This document shows, one piece after another, positions 1-7,448 of a stretch of 31,369 nt of DNA. The stretch comes from CAYFFZ01 sp049976505. Lineage in GTDB: Archaea; Thermoproteota; Nitrososphaeria; Conexivisphaerales; UBA164. The notes beneath the pieces are model-generated. The model was not told the origin of the DNA. It saw only the letters and a list, made by a program, of their open reading frames with translations, and searched no databases. The first letter of the stretch is position 1. The number at the start of each line of letters is the position of its first letter. Location of the stretch: the NCBI GenBank assembly GCA_049976505.1, contig JBMFIC010000014.1, forward strand, positions 1-31,369. Direction: 5' to 3'. Made by a program: the position numbers and the translations under genes.

Positions 1-73
1 CCTCCAGGTGAAGGTGAAGCTCGGCCTTAGGAAGCCCTGATATGAACTCGTAAAGAGAATCCCCGGCTGACAT
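1..73 (-). CDS. Adenosine deaminase, N-terminal fragment (runs off left edge)
   Basis: Only the first 24 codons lie in the window. The reverse strand reads ATG at 73-71 followed by a peptide ending LPKAELHLHLE. This matches the conserved N-terminus of adenosine/adenine deaminases, where the HxH pair (here HLH) supplies two zinc ligands. The family hydrolytically deaminates adenosine (or adenine) to inosine (or hypoxanthine) in the cytoplasm, which fits the purine nucleoside phosphorylase and uracil phosphoribosyltransferase genes elsewhere in the window. A TATA-like box on the reverse strand (about 105-114) lies about 36 nt before the ATG. The substrate cannot be decided from this fragment. 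Confidence rests on one short but very characteristic motif. Confidence 0.72.
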   Translation of the reverse strand, partial: MSAGDSLYEFISGLPKAELHLHLE

Positions 74-102
74 TTTGATTATTATTATTTATTTATGCTG
101 TA

Positions 103-116
103 TTCTATATAAACTT
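103..116 (-). promoter_or_regulatory. TATA box of the adenosine deaminase gene
   Basis: Reverse-strand GTTTATATAG lies about 36 nt before the ATG at 73. This would leave a 5' leader of roughly 10 nt. It is a sequence match to the archaeal box A only. Confidence 0.4.
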
Positions 117-130
117 TTATAGATGAACCC

Positions 131-545
131 CTAATTATCCTCCCGTAGAGGATCGCCGCAGACATTTCAAGCCTTTCCATGTCAAAAAGCTTCGTGTAGC
201 CTTACGAAGTTGTACCAGCTGATAAACTCATCCACTGGGTTGAGCTTCACCTATCTCTCGAATACGTCTAAGAGTTTCTTGGCCCTGCTATTGGCTTCAG
301 TATGATCAACAATCAAGACTATCAGCATTATTTTCTTATTCATCAGAAGCTTCAGCTCCGTAATGCTTTTTCCCTTATATATGCCTTAACTTCCATGGCA
401 TATTAATAGCAAGCTTGGCCTCTTAAGTGCTTTGTCGATCCTATTGTTCCTGATGAGTATACTTTCTCATGCAGCATCTTTCAGATTCAGCTTGCGTCAA
501 TTTCGCATTTTCTGCATAGATCAAAAATTTCGTTCCTAACGTTCT
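131..545 (-). mobile_element. Degenerate DDE (rve/integrase-type) transposase remnant
   Basis: On the reverse strand, broken reading frames give recognisable pieces in the right order. From about 545 down to 390 there is a helix-turn-helix-like stretch reading VRNEIFDLCRKCEIDAS, then a GTIGSTKHL-type segment. From about 345 down to 131 come AKKLLDVFER, NPVDEFISWYNFVRLHEAF and a ...ERLE..AAILYGRII tail. The pattern 'DEF..WYN..R.H.AL' is the usual C-terminus of integrase-core transposases (IS481-like). Stops and frame changes occur throughout, and there is no room for a full DDE catalytic core between the two pieces, so it appears internally deleted. The family assignment is inference from short motifs; no inverted repeats were identified. 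Confidence 0.45.
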
Positions 546-659
546 CAGGAACGTGCTTTACATGCTTTCGAGCTTTTTTCTGAATGCGCAGAGGGTTGTT
601 CTTTTGTGCTCTCTGTATAATTGCTGTACCTTGCTATCTGTGTCCCGAATACAGACCAT

Positions 660-930
660 ACAAATGATAACGCTAAGGAGAAAGGGAACAAGCTGGCAGA
701 GAGCATGTGGTCTTACCAGAATGATGAGAGCAATAGAGCTTGAAGCTCAAGAATACGGAATGAAAGCATACAATGTGATTGAATATAATACTTCAGGGCT
801 ATTCGCATATCACGACGCTGTAGTCTGCAATCAGAAAGCGTGATAAAGCGTCCTCTTGCTCACAGGCTTTATTCAGAACTCAACAGCGTGCTATATATGC
901 TCAGGAAGGTAGCTAGAGCAGCAGCGCAAC
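660..930 (+). pseudogene. Decayed IS200/IS605-type TnpB remnant (C-terminal half)
   Basis: Two overlapping frames together encode a peptide parallel to the TnpB fragment at the right edge of the window. WSYQN, then in another frame MRAIELEAQEYGMKAYNVIE, then YNTSGLFAYHDAVV, then after a further shift KRPLAHRLYSELNSVLYML. The right-edge copy reads WSYRELMNAVELEAQEYG, then NTSRLCAYHGVEV, then CPLGHRLHSDLNGALNIL. The left copy has lost zinc-ribbon cysteines (C to F and C to R) and contains at least two frame breaks, so it cannot encode a functional nuclease. The 5' half of the gene is not recognisable. Confidence 0.65.
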
Positions 931-1180
931 CGCCGTACCGCTTTTTCCCCTTTCAGTTGCTCTCATTCTTATATTTAATTTGCAGACGAACATATAAGCC
1001 AGACGTCGAAAGTTCATCTGCTATAATCTCCGTCTGTGCGACGATATACGAGGATCAAATTAAACATGATGGACAATCGTTCGAAATTATCAAAAAATGG
1101 AAAATATTTTGCATAATTTTCTAGTCTTGTTTCTTTAAAGTATATATAACAGAGTTATATGTAAGTTTTCCGTAATTTTG
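931..1180. other. Intergenic stretch with no gene recognised
   Basis: AT-rich sequence between the TnpB remnant and the promoter of the Tes-like gene. Short open frames exist on both strands, but none has a recognisable protein, a ribosome-binding site or a continuation. A second TATA-like string (about 1138-1150) lies here, well upstream of the better-placed box at 1184-1200. Confidence 0.4.
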
Positions 1181-1183
1181 GTT

Positions 1184-1200
1184 AAAAATTATAAATATTC
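1184..1200 (+). promoter_or_regulatory. TATA box of the Tes-like gene
   Basis: The string AAAAATTATAAATATTC is centred about 25 nt before the ATG at 1218. This is the spacing expected for a leaderless archaeal transcript. It suggests the gene was recently expressed even though its frame is now interrupted. Confidence 0.5.
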
Positions 1201-1217
1201 GAGCAGAAAAACGTCCG

Positions 1218-2885
1218 ATGGTGAAGATCGTTCTCAACCTTGAGAAGGTCGAAGAACAGAACAGCAGCACAGGAAGCCAGAGATACATAAAATCAACCCA
1301 GAGCATATGCCCGGAGTGCAACAGGATACTCGCTGCCGACATCTTTGAGAGGGATGGAAAGGTTTACATGAAGAAGACATGCCCAGTCCACGAGGAGTTC
1401 GAGGAGCTGTACTACGGAGATTACGAGATGTACCTCAGGTTCAGCACTTACTGGGACAACGGCAAGGGACAGGAGGCACCAAACGTGAGGATGGACAGGT
1501 GCCAGTGTCCCGCCAACTGCGGCCTCTGCACAAACCACCTGAGTCACACTGGCCTAGCGAACATAATTGTAACGAACCGCTGTGACCTGACCTGCTGGTA
1601 CTGCTTCTTCTACGTGAAGAAAGGGCTGGAAGGAGCATACGTGTATGAACCAAGCCTGGAACAGATAAGGGCCATGGTGAGGGCGCTCAGGGCCAAGAGG
1701 CCAGTGCCAGGAAACTCCGTTCAGATTACAGGCGGCGAGCCAACGCTGAGGGATGACCTTCCCGAAATCATAAGGATGATAAAAAGCGGAGGGAATAGAT
1801 CACATACAGCTGAACACGAACGGAATCAACATAGCCCTTCATCCCGAGCTTGCAAAGATCTACAAGGAGGCAGGCGTCAGCAACCTCTATATGAGCTTCG
1901 ATGGCGTGAATCCCAAGACCAATCCCAAGAACTTCTGGGAGGCTCCGTACGCTATAGAGGCTTGCAGGAAGGCCGGCCTTGGAGTCGTTCTGGTGCCCAC
2001 GGTGATAAAGAGCGTCAACGATCACGAGGTTTATGAGATAATAAAGTTCGCCAAAAAGAACATAGATGTGGTAAGGGCCGTTAACTTCCAGCCGGTATCC
2101 ATTACCGGCAGGATGAGCAAAAATGGGAGGGAAAAGTACAGGATAACGATACCTGACGTCATCAAGAGGATAGAGGAGCTCTCGGAGGGGAGATTGCCAG
2201 CTCCGACTGGTTCCCTGTCCCTAGCTGCTCACCTGTTACGCACTTTATAGAGGCCATAACAAACAGAAAGCAGTACGAGCTCTCAATACACTTTGCGTGC
2301 GGCGCAGGAACGTACGTCTATCTGGACCGGAAGAGCGATAAGCTGGTTCCTATAACGAGGTTCGTTGACGTGCCGGGTCTCCTAGAGTACCTTGGCGATG
2401 TGTCGGAGGAGATAAAATCCGGATCCAACAAGTACGTCCAGCTGGCAAGGGTCATGGTTAAGCTTAGGAGCTTCGTAGACGAGAAGAGACAGCCGGAGGG
2501 CCTCGATCTGGCAAGGCTTCTCTTTGACGTGCTGTTCAAGCAAGACTACTCGTCCGTGGGAAGGTTCCAGATGAACAGCCTGTTCCTGGGCATGATGCAC
2601 TTCATGGATAAGTACAACCACGACGAGGAGAGGCTTCAGAGGTGCGATATTCACTACCTGACCCCTGATCTCAGGATCATACCATCCTGCAGCTTTAACG
2701 TGATACCAGAATGGTACAGGGACAGGATACAGAAGTACGGCATACCTGTTGAGGAATGGGAGAAAAAGCACGACGAGAGGCTGGAGGACAGGCTTTACAG
2801 GGGAGATCTCAGAAAGGATGCGCTGAAGAACGGGCACGGCCAGAGCTGTCTGATAAGCGAGATGCTCAACGGTGTGTCAGCTTGA
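1218..2885 (+). pseudogene. Tetraether lipid synthase (Tes)-like radical SAM protein, interrupted by two frameshifts
   Basis: Three consecutive frame segments join into one protein of about 555 residues. It has a rubredoxin-like N-terminal cysteine motif (CPEC...CPVH), a second cluster-type cysteine group (CQCPANCGLC), then the radical SAM CX3CX2C (C122, C126, C129, in NRCDLTCWYCFF) and GGEPTLRDD. After the first break it continues IDHIQLNTNGI and NLYMSFDGV. After the second it continues SSDWFPVPSCSPVTHFIEAI, then HFACGAGTYVYL and a cysteine-containing C-terminus. This architecture matches the family of M. jannaschii MJ0619, which joins two archaeol chains into a tetraether lipid. The frame changes sit at an A-run (1781-1785, one base too many) and a G-run (2187-2190, one base too few), so the two shifts compensate. 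The gene is therefore either a young pseudogene or intact with sequencing errors. Its stop overlaps the next start in TGATG. Confidence 0.85.
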
Positions 2886-3285
2886 TGCTGCAGTCCCAGA
2901 AAGCGCCGTATCTTAAACTTCTTAGAGCTAGAGGGGCAGGCGAGGAGGCGAATTCTTTGAGCTTACGGTTGATTTTGCTTTACCTGAGGAACTCTACAGC
3001 AACATCATGCTTGAATCCATCAGGAAGTCCTACAGGGCGTTTGATAGAAAGATCAAGCTAAGATACACGCTCATTATAAAGAAGAAGGGCACAATACTCA
3101 GCAGGGAAATCTTCCGGAACAGATTTTCAAGGAGCTGGATACTATACTGGACAAGGGACCCAAACGTCATGAACAGGCTAAACACCAACATCTGGGTACT
3201 TGGGGTTAACGAAGATGGACGCGCTGAGTTCTTCATGAATCTCGACGAGGCAAAATCGTTCTTTTTTCCTTCAGAAAGGACATAA
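2885..3285 (+). pseudogene. Unrecognised protein, reading frame broken once
   Basis: The start ATG at 2885 overlaps the Tes stop (TGATG), implying translational coupling. The first frame gives MLQSQKAPYLKLLRARGAGEEA. Near 2950-2958 the protein-like reading moves to another frame: FFELTVDFALPEELYSNIML, then ESIRKSYRAFDRKIKLRYTL and on to the stop at 3285. One missing base (for example an A at GCGAATTC) restores a continuous protein of about 133 residues. The second frame has a stop at about 2929, so it cannot extend further upstream; ATG 3007 is the only standard start if the second part stands alone. The protein is basic, with tryptophans in RSWILYWTRD, and has no membrane segment. I do not recognise the family. 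The coupling suggests a role linked to the Tes-like gene. Confidence 0.55.
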
Positions 3286-3303
3286 GAGTTCCCGTTGGAC
3301 TAG

Positions 3304-3445
3304 ATGAAAAAACCAACCGTCTATGCGGAAGTGCGCGCCAGAACAACTAAACATCTCCTTCTGAGACAAACCGAGTTAGCTGCAAAGTCAGAAGCAATCG
3401 TTCTTTCCTGAACCCTCACGCCCTTAAAAGGCGGGGCTTTAGCTA
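3304..3445 (+). mobile_element. Probable 3' end of an IS200/IS605 element (TnpB tail and right-end hairpin)
   Basis: A short open frame (3304-3411, ending TELAAKSEAIVLS) is followed at once by GAACCCTCACGCCC, a short loop, then GGCGGGGC. The GAACCCTCAC string followed by a GC hairpin also occurs, on the opposite strand, just beyond tnpB at 31021-31060. It resembles right ends of archaeal IS200/IS605 elements, which overlap the omega RNA. The rest of the element is missing. The assignment is by similarity between the two ends and by general knowledge of the family; the peptide alone is not diagnostic. Confidence 0.4.
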
Positions 3446-3535
3446 ATTGTAAAAATTTTATTTTATTAATTATATATATATTATAATAACAAAGCTCTGA
3501 ACGTTTTGTCAATAAAACGCCAAGCTTAGCCAGAT
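3446..3535. other. AT-rich patch downstream of proS
   Basis: About 45 bases of nearly pure A/T, including a TA repeat near 3470-3485, then a short unremarkable stretch. It lies beyond the proS stop and next to the IS-like end. It could act as a transcription stop for proS, but the reverse strand shows no long T-run directly after the stop, so no terminator is called. Confidence 0.35.
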
Positions 3536-4951
3536 CTAAAAGGCCTTCGCTACCAGAACTTTTCTTACAGCCCTCTCCCCACACCACGCGCATCTCTCGC
3601 CTGGGGGCTCATGCTCATCGACCGGCTCCCCTCTAACCTCGAAACCGCCGGTCGCCTTCTTGAGGTCCTGAGCGCACTCGGCCTTTCCGCAGAAGCTGAT
3701 CTTTATGACGGGGTGTTTCCTGATCAGGCTCAGGACCTCATCCCTGTTGGCCGCCTCAGGGACCTCTCCTTTCTTCAGTGACCTCTCCACCAGCAGTGTC
3801 TTCATGTCCTCAATTATGTCGGCTATTTTGGCTCTCAGATCTGCAATGGGCACGGTTACCCTCTTCCTCAGGTCCCTTCTGAATATGGTAACTGTCCTGC
3901 TCTCGACCTCCTTCCTTCCAACCTCAAGCCTCAGAGGGTATCCGTAAAGCTCGCTCCTGTAGTACTTCTCGCCCGGCGTTTCCTCGCCGAAGTCTGGAAC
4001 GAACTCGTATGGCTCCGCTGCCTTAAGCACCTGATCCACATATCCCTTCAGCTCATCCATGTTGCCGTAGGCTATGGGCACGACAACGCCCAACGTTCTT
4101 GACAGCTGTGGCGGAATATAAAGGCCATAGTCGTCGCCGTGTATCGAGATCAATGCCCCCAGTATCCTCGTTATCCCTATCCCAAGGGTCGTGCTGTAGG
4201 GGATTGCGTAGTTGCCCGATGCGTCAAGATACTTGACCTCGAACGGAATCGTGAAGTTCCTTCCGAGGTAGTGCGTGGTGGCAACCTGGAGCACCTCACC
4301 AGTTGGCATCAGCGCGTCATAGGCATAGCTTTCCTCAGCTCCAGGGAACTTGTCAAAGGGCTCCCTCCTGACTATAAAATATGGGATGCCTAGGTTCCTC
4401 AGCTCGGCGCTCATCATTTCTATGTCCTCCATGACGTGCTTCCTCGCCTCCTCCTCAGTGGCAAAGACGTTGTGGGTCTCTATCCACAGGAACTCCCTTC
4501 CCCTGAAGAGGGGCCTCGTGGCCTTAGTTTCATACCTGTAGACCGCAACTGACTGGAAGGTCTTCAGCGGAAGGTCCCGGTAGCTCTTTATCCAGAGAGA
4601 GAACATCGAGTAGAAGGCCGTCTCCGAGGTTGGCCTTATGACAAGAGGCTCCTCAAGTTCTCTTCCTCCAGCCCTGTTCACCATGAAGACCTCGTTCTCA
4701 AAGCCCTTTATGTGCTCCGATTCCTTTCTGAAGCTTGACATGTTTATGAAAAGGGGAAAGAGGTACTTCCTGTGGCCCCTCATCACCAGCCTTCTCTCGA
4801 ACAGCTGATACAGCGAGTCAACGATCTCCATGGCATGGGGCTTGTATATCACAGTCCCCTTTACCCCATACCTTATGTCAAGCAGATCAGCGTTATAGAT
4901 AACGAAGTCGTACCACTCGCTGAAGTTCTTCTTGCTCGGCCTTGCCTGCAT
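3536..4951 (-). CDS. proS: Prolyl-tRNA synthetase, archaeal/eukaryotic type
   Basis: Attaches proline to tRNA-Pro in the cytoplasm; class II aminoacyl-tRNA synthetase, 471 residues, the usual archaeal length. Visible signatures are RPTSET (106-111), the motif 2 block RYETKATRPLFRGREFLWIE (139-158), motif 3 around TRILGALISIHGDD with the ATP-binding arginine at 262, the anticodon-binding domain from about 285, and a C-terminal domain with a four-cysteine zinc site (FCGKAEC near 425-431, CAWCG near 455). Archaeal-type enzymes usually end in tyrosine; this one ends in phenylalanine. The start ATG (4951) lies 24 nt from a TATA box shared with the divergent gene, so the mRNA is probably leaderless. 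Confidence 0.97.
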   Translation of the reverse strand: MQARPSKKNFSEWYDFVIYNADLLDIRYGVKGTVIYKPHAMEIVDSLYQLFERRLVMRGHRKYLFPLFINMSSFRKESEHIKGFENEVFMVNRAGGRELEEPLVIRPTSETAFYSMFSLWIKSYRDLPLKTFQSVAVYRYETKATRPLFRGREFLWIETHNVFATEEEARKHVMEDIEMMSAELRNLGIPYFIVRREPFDKFPGAEESYAYDALMPTGEVLQVATTHYLGRNFTIPFEVKYLDASGNYAIPYSTTLGIGITRILGALISIHGDDYGLYIPPQLSRTLGVVVPIAYGNMDELKGYVDQVLKAAEPYEFVPDFGEETPGEKYYRSELYGYPLRLEVGRKEVESRTVTIFRRDLRKRVTVPIADLRAKIADIIEDMKTLLVERSLKKGEVPEAANRDEVLSLIRKHPVIKISFCGKAECAQDLKKATGGFEVRGEPVDEHEPPGERCAWCGERAVRKVLVAKAF

Positions 4952-4968
4952 GCCTCAACTAAACCCTG

Positions 4969-4981
4969 ATTTAAATATAAG
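4969..4981. promoter_or_regulatory. Shared bidirectional TATA box between proS and the PurM-ThiN gene
   Basis: ATTTAAATATAAG is centred at 4975, 24-25 nt from both divergent start codons (4951 on the reverse strand, 5000 on the forward strand). Its near-symmetry (TTTAAA next to ATATAA) lets it read as a TATA box on either strand. In this 48-base gap there is no room for two separate core promoters of normal spacing. Confidence 0.6.
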
Positions 4982-4999
4982 CGTTTTAACAGAATACGT

Positions 5000-6328
5000 A
5001 TGAGCTTTAGGGTTGGCAAGATAAGGGTCAGCAGGTCTGCCGATGGCTTCTCGATCAGGGGAGCCACGTTCGCCACGGCCCCTGCGCTTGGCCTTCCCGA
5101 GGAAACCCTTCCCTTCTTTTCGCTTTCATACGCGCTTGGCAACATATATGCATCGTTCTCCAGGCCCATAGCTGTCTTTGACGACGTTCTCTATCCGCCA
5201 GGCAGGTGCGAGGATGCGGAAAAGGCCTACAGGGCCTATCTCAGGGAGGCCGAGGGCTTCGGGGTGAAGGTTGTGGGCGGGCACACCGGATGCTACGATG
5301 GCATTGAGCTGCCGCTCATCGTGACTAGCGCCGTGGGAACTGAGCCTGAAAGGAGGGATCCCGTGAGGCCTGGGGATTCGGTTCTTCTTGTTGGAAGGCC
5401 CTTCCTGGAGTCTGAGTGGCTTGAATACCTTGCGGGCTACAGGAGCAGAAGCGTGAACTGGAGGGAGCTGACCCCCCTGCCCCTTCTGATGAGGCTTAGC
5501 GAGATGAAAGACGTTAAGATCCTTCACGACGTCTCAGAGGGAGGAATCTGGGGGGCCCTCCTTGAGCTCCAGGAGGTTACTGGGCTCGGCATAGAGCTTG
5601 AGGAAGAGTTTCATAGGATTGTGGGCAGCAGATCGCCTGCCGATCCATCGTACGGCGTGGTGCTCGCAGTTACCGAGGAGCCCAGGAGGATCTGCTCAGA
5701 GTTCGATGAGTGCGTGGAAATAGGCAGGATAAACGGAGGAAACGAAAGGCTCACGGCGAGCTTCTCCAGCAGCCTTGTGGAGCTTTACGGGGCCGTTACC
5801 AGCTGGGATGTAAAGCTCAACAGGCTCGGCGTCTTCCTCAGAAGGCTGAAGGGGGTTGAATGCATGTCCCGCCTCATACCTGAGGTTGGGACCAACGTAG
5901 TGTACGCCGAGAGCCCCGGGGATCCTCCTGAAAGGATAGCAGGGGTTAACGGAAGGATAGTAAGGAGCGTCGAGGGATTCAGGAGCGGCAGACCGGCCTA
6001 CGGAACTTCTAGACACATGGCGCTCGTGCTGAAGGAGGCCATGAAAAGCGATCCATCGATAAGGGCCGCAATCAACATAACGCTCAGCGACGCCCTTCTG
6101 CGGGTCCTGAGGGAGCTCGGATATGAGACGCAGGAGGCATCTTCCGTTGACTCGTACTGCCCCGTCCTCGAAGAGCTCAGAAGAAGGGGTGTAATGTCCT
6201 TTGCGGTAGTTGAGCCTCCGGGGTACGGCCTTGAGGGAAACGTGGTGCTATTCGCGAGGAGCCTCGAGGATCTTCTGGAGCTGTTGATGAAAATATGCGA
6301 GGGGCTCAGGCGGCTCTCAGCTACCTAG
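5000..6328 (+). CDS. PurM/HypE-like (AIR synthase-related) domain fused to a ThiN-type thiamine-phosphate synthase domain
   Basis: 442 residues in two parts. Residues 1 to about 270 look like the ATP-binding PurM/HypE/ThiL/SelD superfamily: an early acidic loop VFDDVLYPPG, a G-x-K-V-V-GGHTG strand-turn near 90-100, and a second half with HDVSEGGIWGALLEL, typical of the AIR synthase C-domain. Residues from about 290 match ThiN: LIPEVGTNVVYA (292-303), AGVNGRIVR, GTSRHMALVL with H339, and DPSIRAAINI. ThiN makes thiamine phosphate from HMP-pyrophosphate and thiazole phosphate in archaea. In known archaeal proteins ThiN is usually fused to ThiD or to a helix-turn-helix. ThiL, the thiamine-phosphate kinase, belongs to the same superfamily as the N-domain, so a TMP synthase/kinase is possible, but the N-domain could have another substrate. 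Leaderless start at 5000. It overlaps the convergent permease gene by 8 nt. Confidence 0.8.
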   Translation: MSFRVGKIRVSRSADGFSIRGATFATAPALGLPEETLPFFSLSYALGNIYASFSRPIAVFDDVLYPPGRCEDAEKAYRAYLREAEGFGVKVVGGHTGCYDGIELPLIVTSAVGTEPERRDPVRPGDSVLLVGRPFLESEWLEYLAGYRSRSVNWRELTPLPLLMRLSEMKDVKILHDVSEGGIWGALLELQEVTGLGIELEEEFHRIVGSRSPADPSYGVVLAVTEEPRRICSEFDECVEIGRINGGNERLTASFSSSLVELYGAVTSWDVKLNRLGVFLRRLKGVECMSRLIPEVGTNVVYAESPGDPPERIAGVNGRIVRSVEGFRSGRPAYGTSRHMALVLKEAMKSDPSIRAAINITLSDALLRVLRELGYETQEASSVDSYCPVLEELRRRGVMSFAVVEPPGYGLEGNVVLFARSLEDLLELLMKICEGLRRLSAT

Positions 6329-7448
6329 TGGACATCCTCTGGAAGAGAGGTATTGCGATCGACATAGTCACCACCGAGTAGATTATGAGGGCCGTTATCG
6401 ATGGCATTAACGTTAAGAGGGGTGCGTTAAGAACCATCTCGGCCCTGAACGCTGTAACCGTGTAGACCAGCGGCATCATGTACGCTATGTCCCTGAGCCA
6501 CCACGGAAGCTGAATAACTGGGTAGAAAACGCCTGAGATGAATATCATCGGCATCTGGATGATCATCATTATGAGCTGAGCTGACTCCTGATCGCTGACG
6601 AAGCTTGTGGCTATTATTCCAAGGCCTGTGAAGGAGAGAATGCCGAGCACTATAACGAGCGACATTATAAGCACGTTGCCATAGATAGTAACTCCGAACA
6701 GGATTATTGAGAGTATCACGATTATAACCCCGCTTACTATCCCTCTGACCGCCTGAGCCATTGCCTTGCCAAACACTATTGAGAACCGCGAAACCGGGGT
6801 CATAAGCAGGCCGTCCATGGTTCCCAGCTCCCTCTCCCTCGAGAAAGTCATGGCCAGCCCCGCAAGGCCGCCCATAACGGTCGAGACCACTATAAAGCCA
6901 GGAGCCAGGAACTCAAAGCTGCTTGGAGCTATGGGGACCAGCCCCTTAAAGTGCACGCTTATGGTTCCCGGCGATGGCTGGAAGCCCTGGGAGACCGCGG
7001 CCTGAGCGCCGATCTGAGAGAAGATCTCAGTCAGCTCCCCCTTTATCAGCTGGTCCAGCGTTGGGCTCAGCTGGTCAAGTATAACCTCCACCTGAGGGCT
7101 TGCGGCTCCTGCCTCCGATCTGAAGATCACTATGGCGTAAACTTTGTTCTGAACGAGGTCCATCTCGGCCTTTGACAGAGAGGCGTACGTTATTACGTTA
7201 AACATCTTGCTGGAGGTCGCGGCGTACGTGAAGGATCCGACCAGGCCCTGAGTCTGCGGGGATCCTCCCTGAACCACGACCGCTATAGGGACGTGATTTA
7301 TGGCACCGTTAGACGGGAACATGTAGCCGAAGAGAAGCATTAGAATGATTGGAAAGAGTATCATAGATACAAGCCTCGCCCTGACCCTGTAGAACTCGGT
7401 TAGGTCCTTCTTCATGACGTAGTAGGCGTGCTTCAGCGGCTCGAGCAA
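6321..7448 (-). CDS. ABC-2 type transporter permease
   Basis: Membrane subunit of an ABC exporter, 375 residues. A first membrane helix near residues 25-45 is followed by a large extracytoplasmic domain (about 50-190). Five further hydrophobic helices follow, with the conserved cytoplasmic stretch FSRERELGTMDGLLMTPVSR between helices 2 and 3, diagnostic of the ABC-2 (YhgE/Pip, DrrB) type. The start is TTG at 7448, directly after the ATPase stop TAG (7449-7451), so the two are translationally coupled. It is third in a module with a surface protein and an ATPase. The family exports drugs, lipids or polysaccharides; the substrate here is unknown. Its 3' end overlaps the convergent PurM-ThiN gene by 8 nt. 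Confidence 0.9.
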   Translation of the reverse strand: MLEPLKHAYYVMKKDLTEFYRVRARLVSMILFPIILMLLFGYMFPSNGAINHVPIAVVVQGGSPQTQGLVGSFTYAATSSKMFNVITYASLSKAEMDLVQNKVYAIVIFRSEAGAASPQVEVILDQLSPTLDQLIKGELTEIFSQIGAQAAVSQGFQPSPGTISVHFKGLVPIAPSSFEFLAPGFIVVSTVMGGLAGLAMTFSRERELGTMDGLLMTPVSRFSIVFGKAMAQAVRGIVSGVIIVILSIILFGVTIYGNVLIMSLVIVLGILSFTGLGIIATSFVSDQESAQLIMMIIQMPMIFISGVFYPVIQLPWWLRDIAYMMPLVYTVTAFRAEMVLNAPLLTLMPSITALIIYSVVTMSIAIPLFQRMSTR

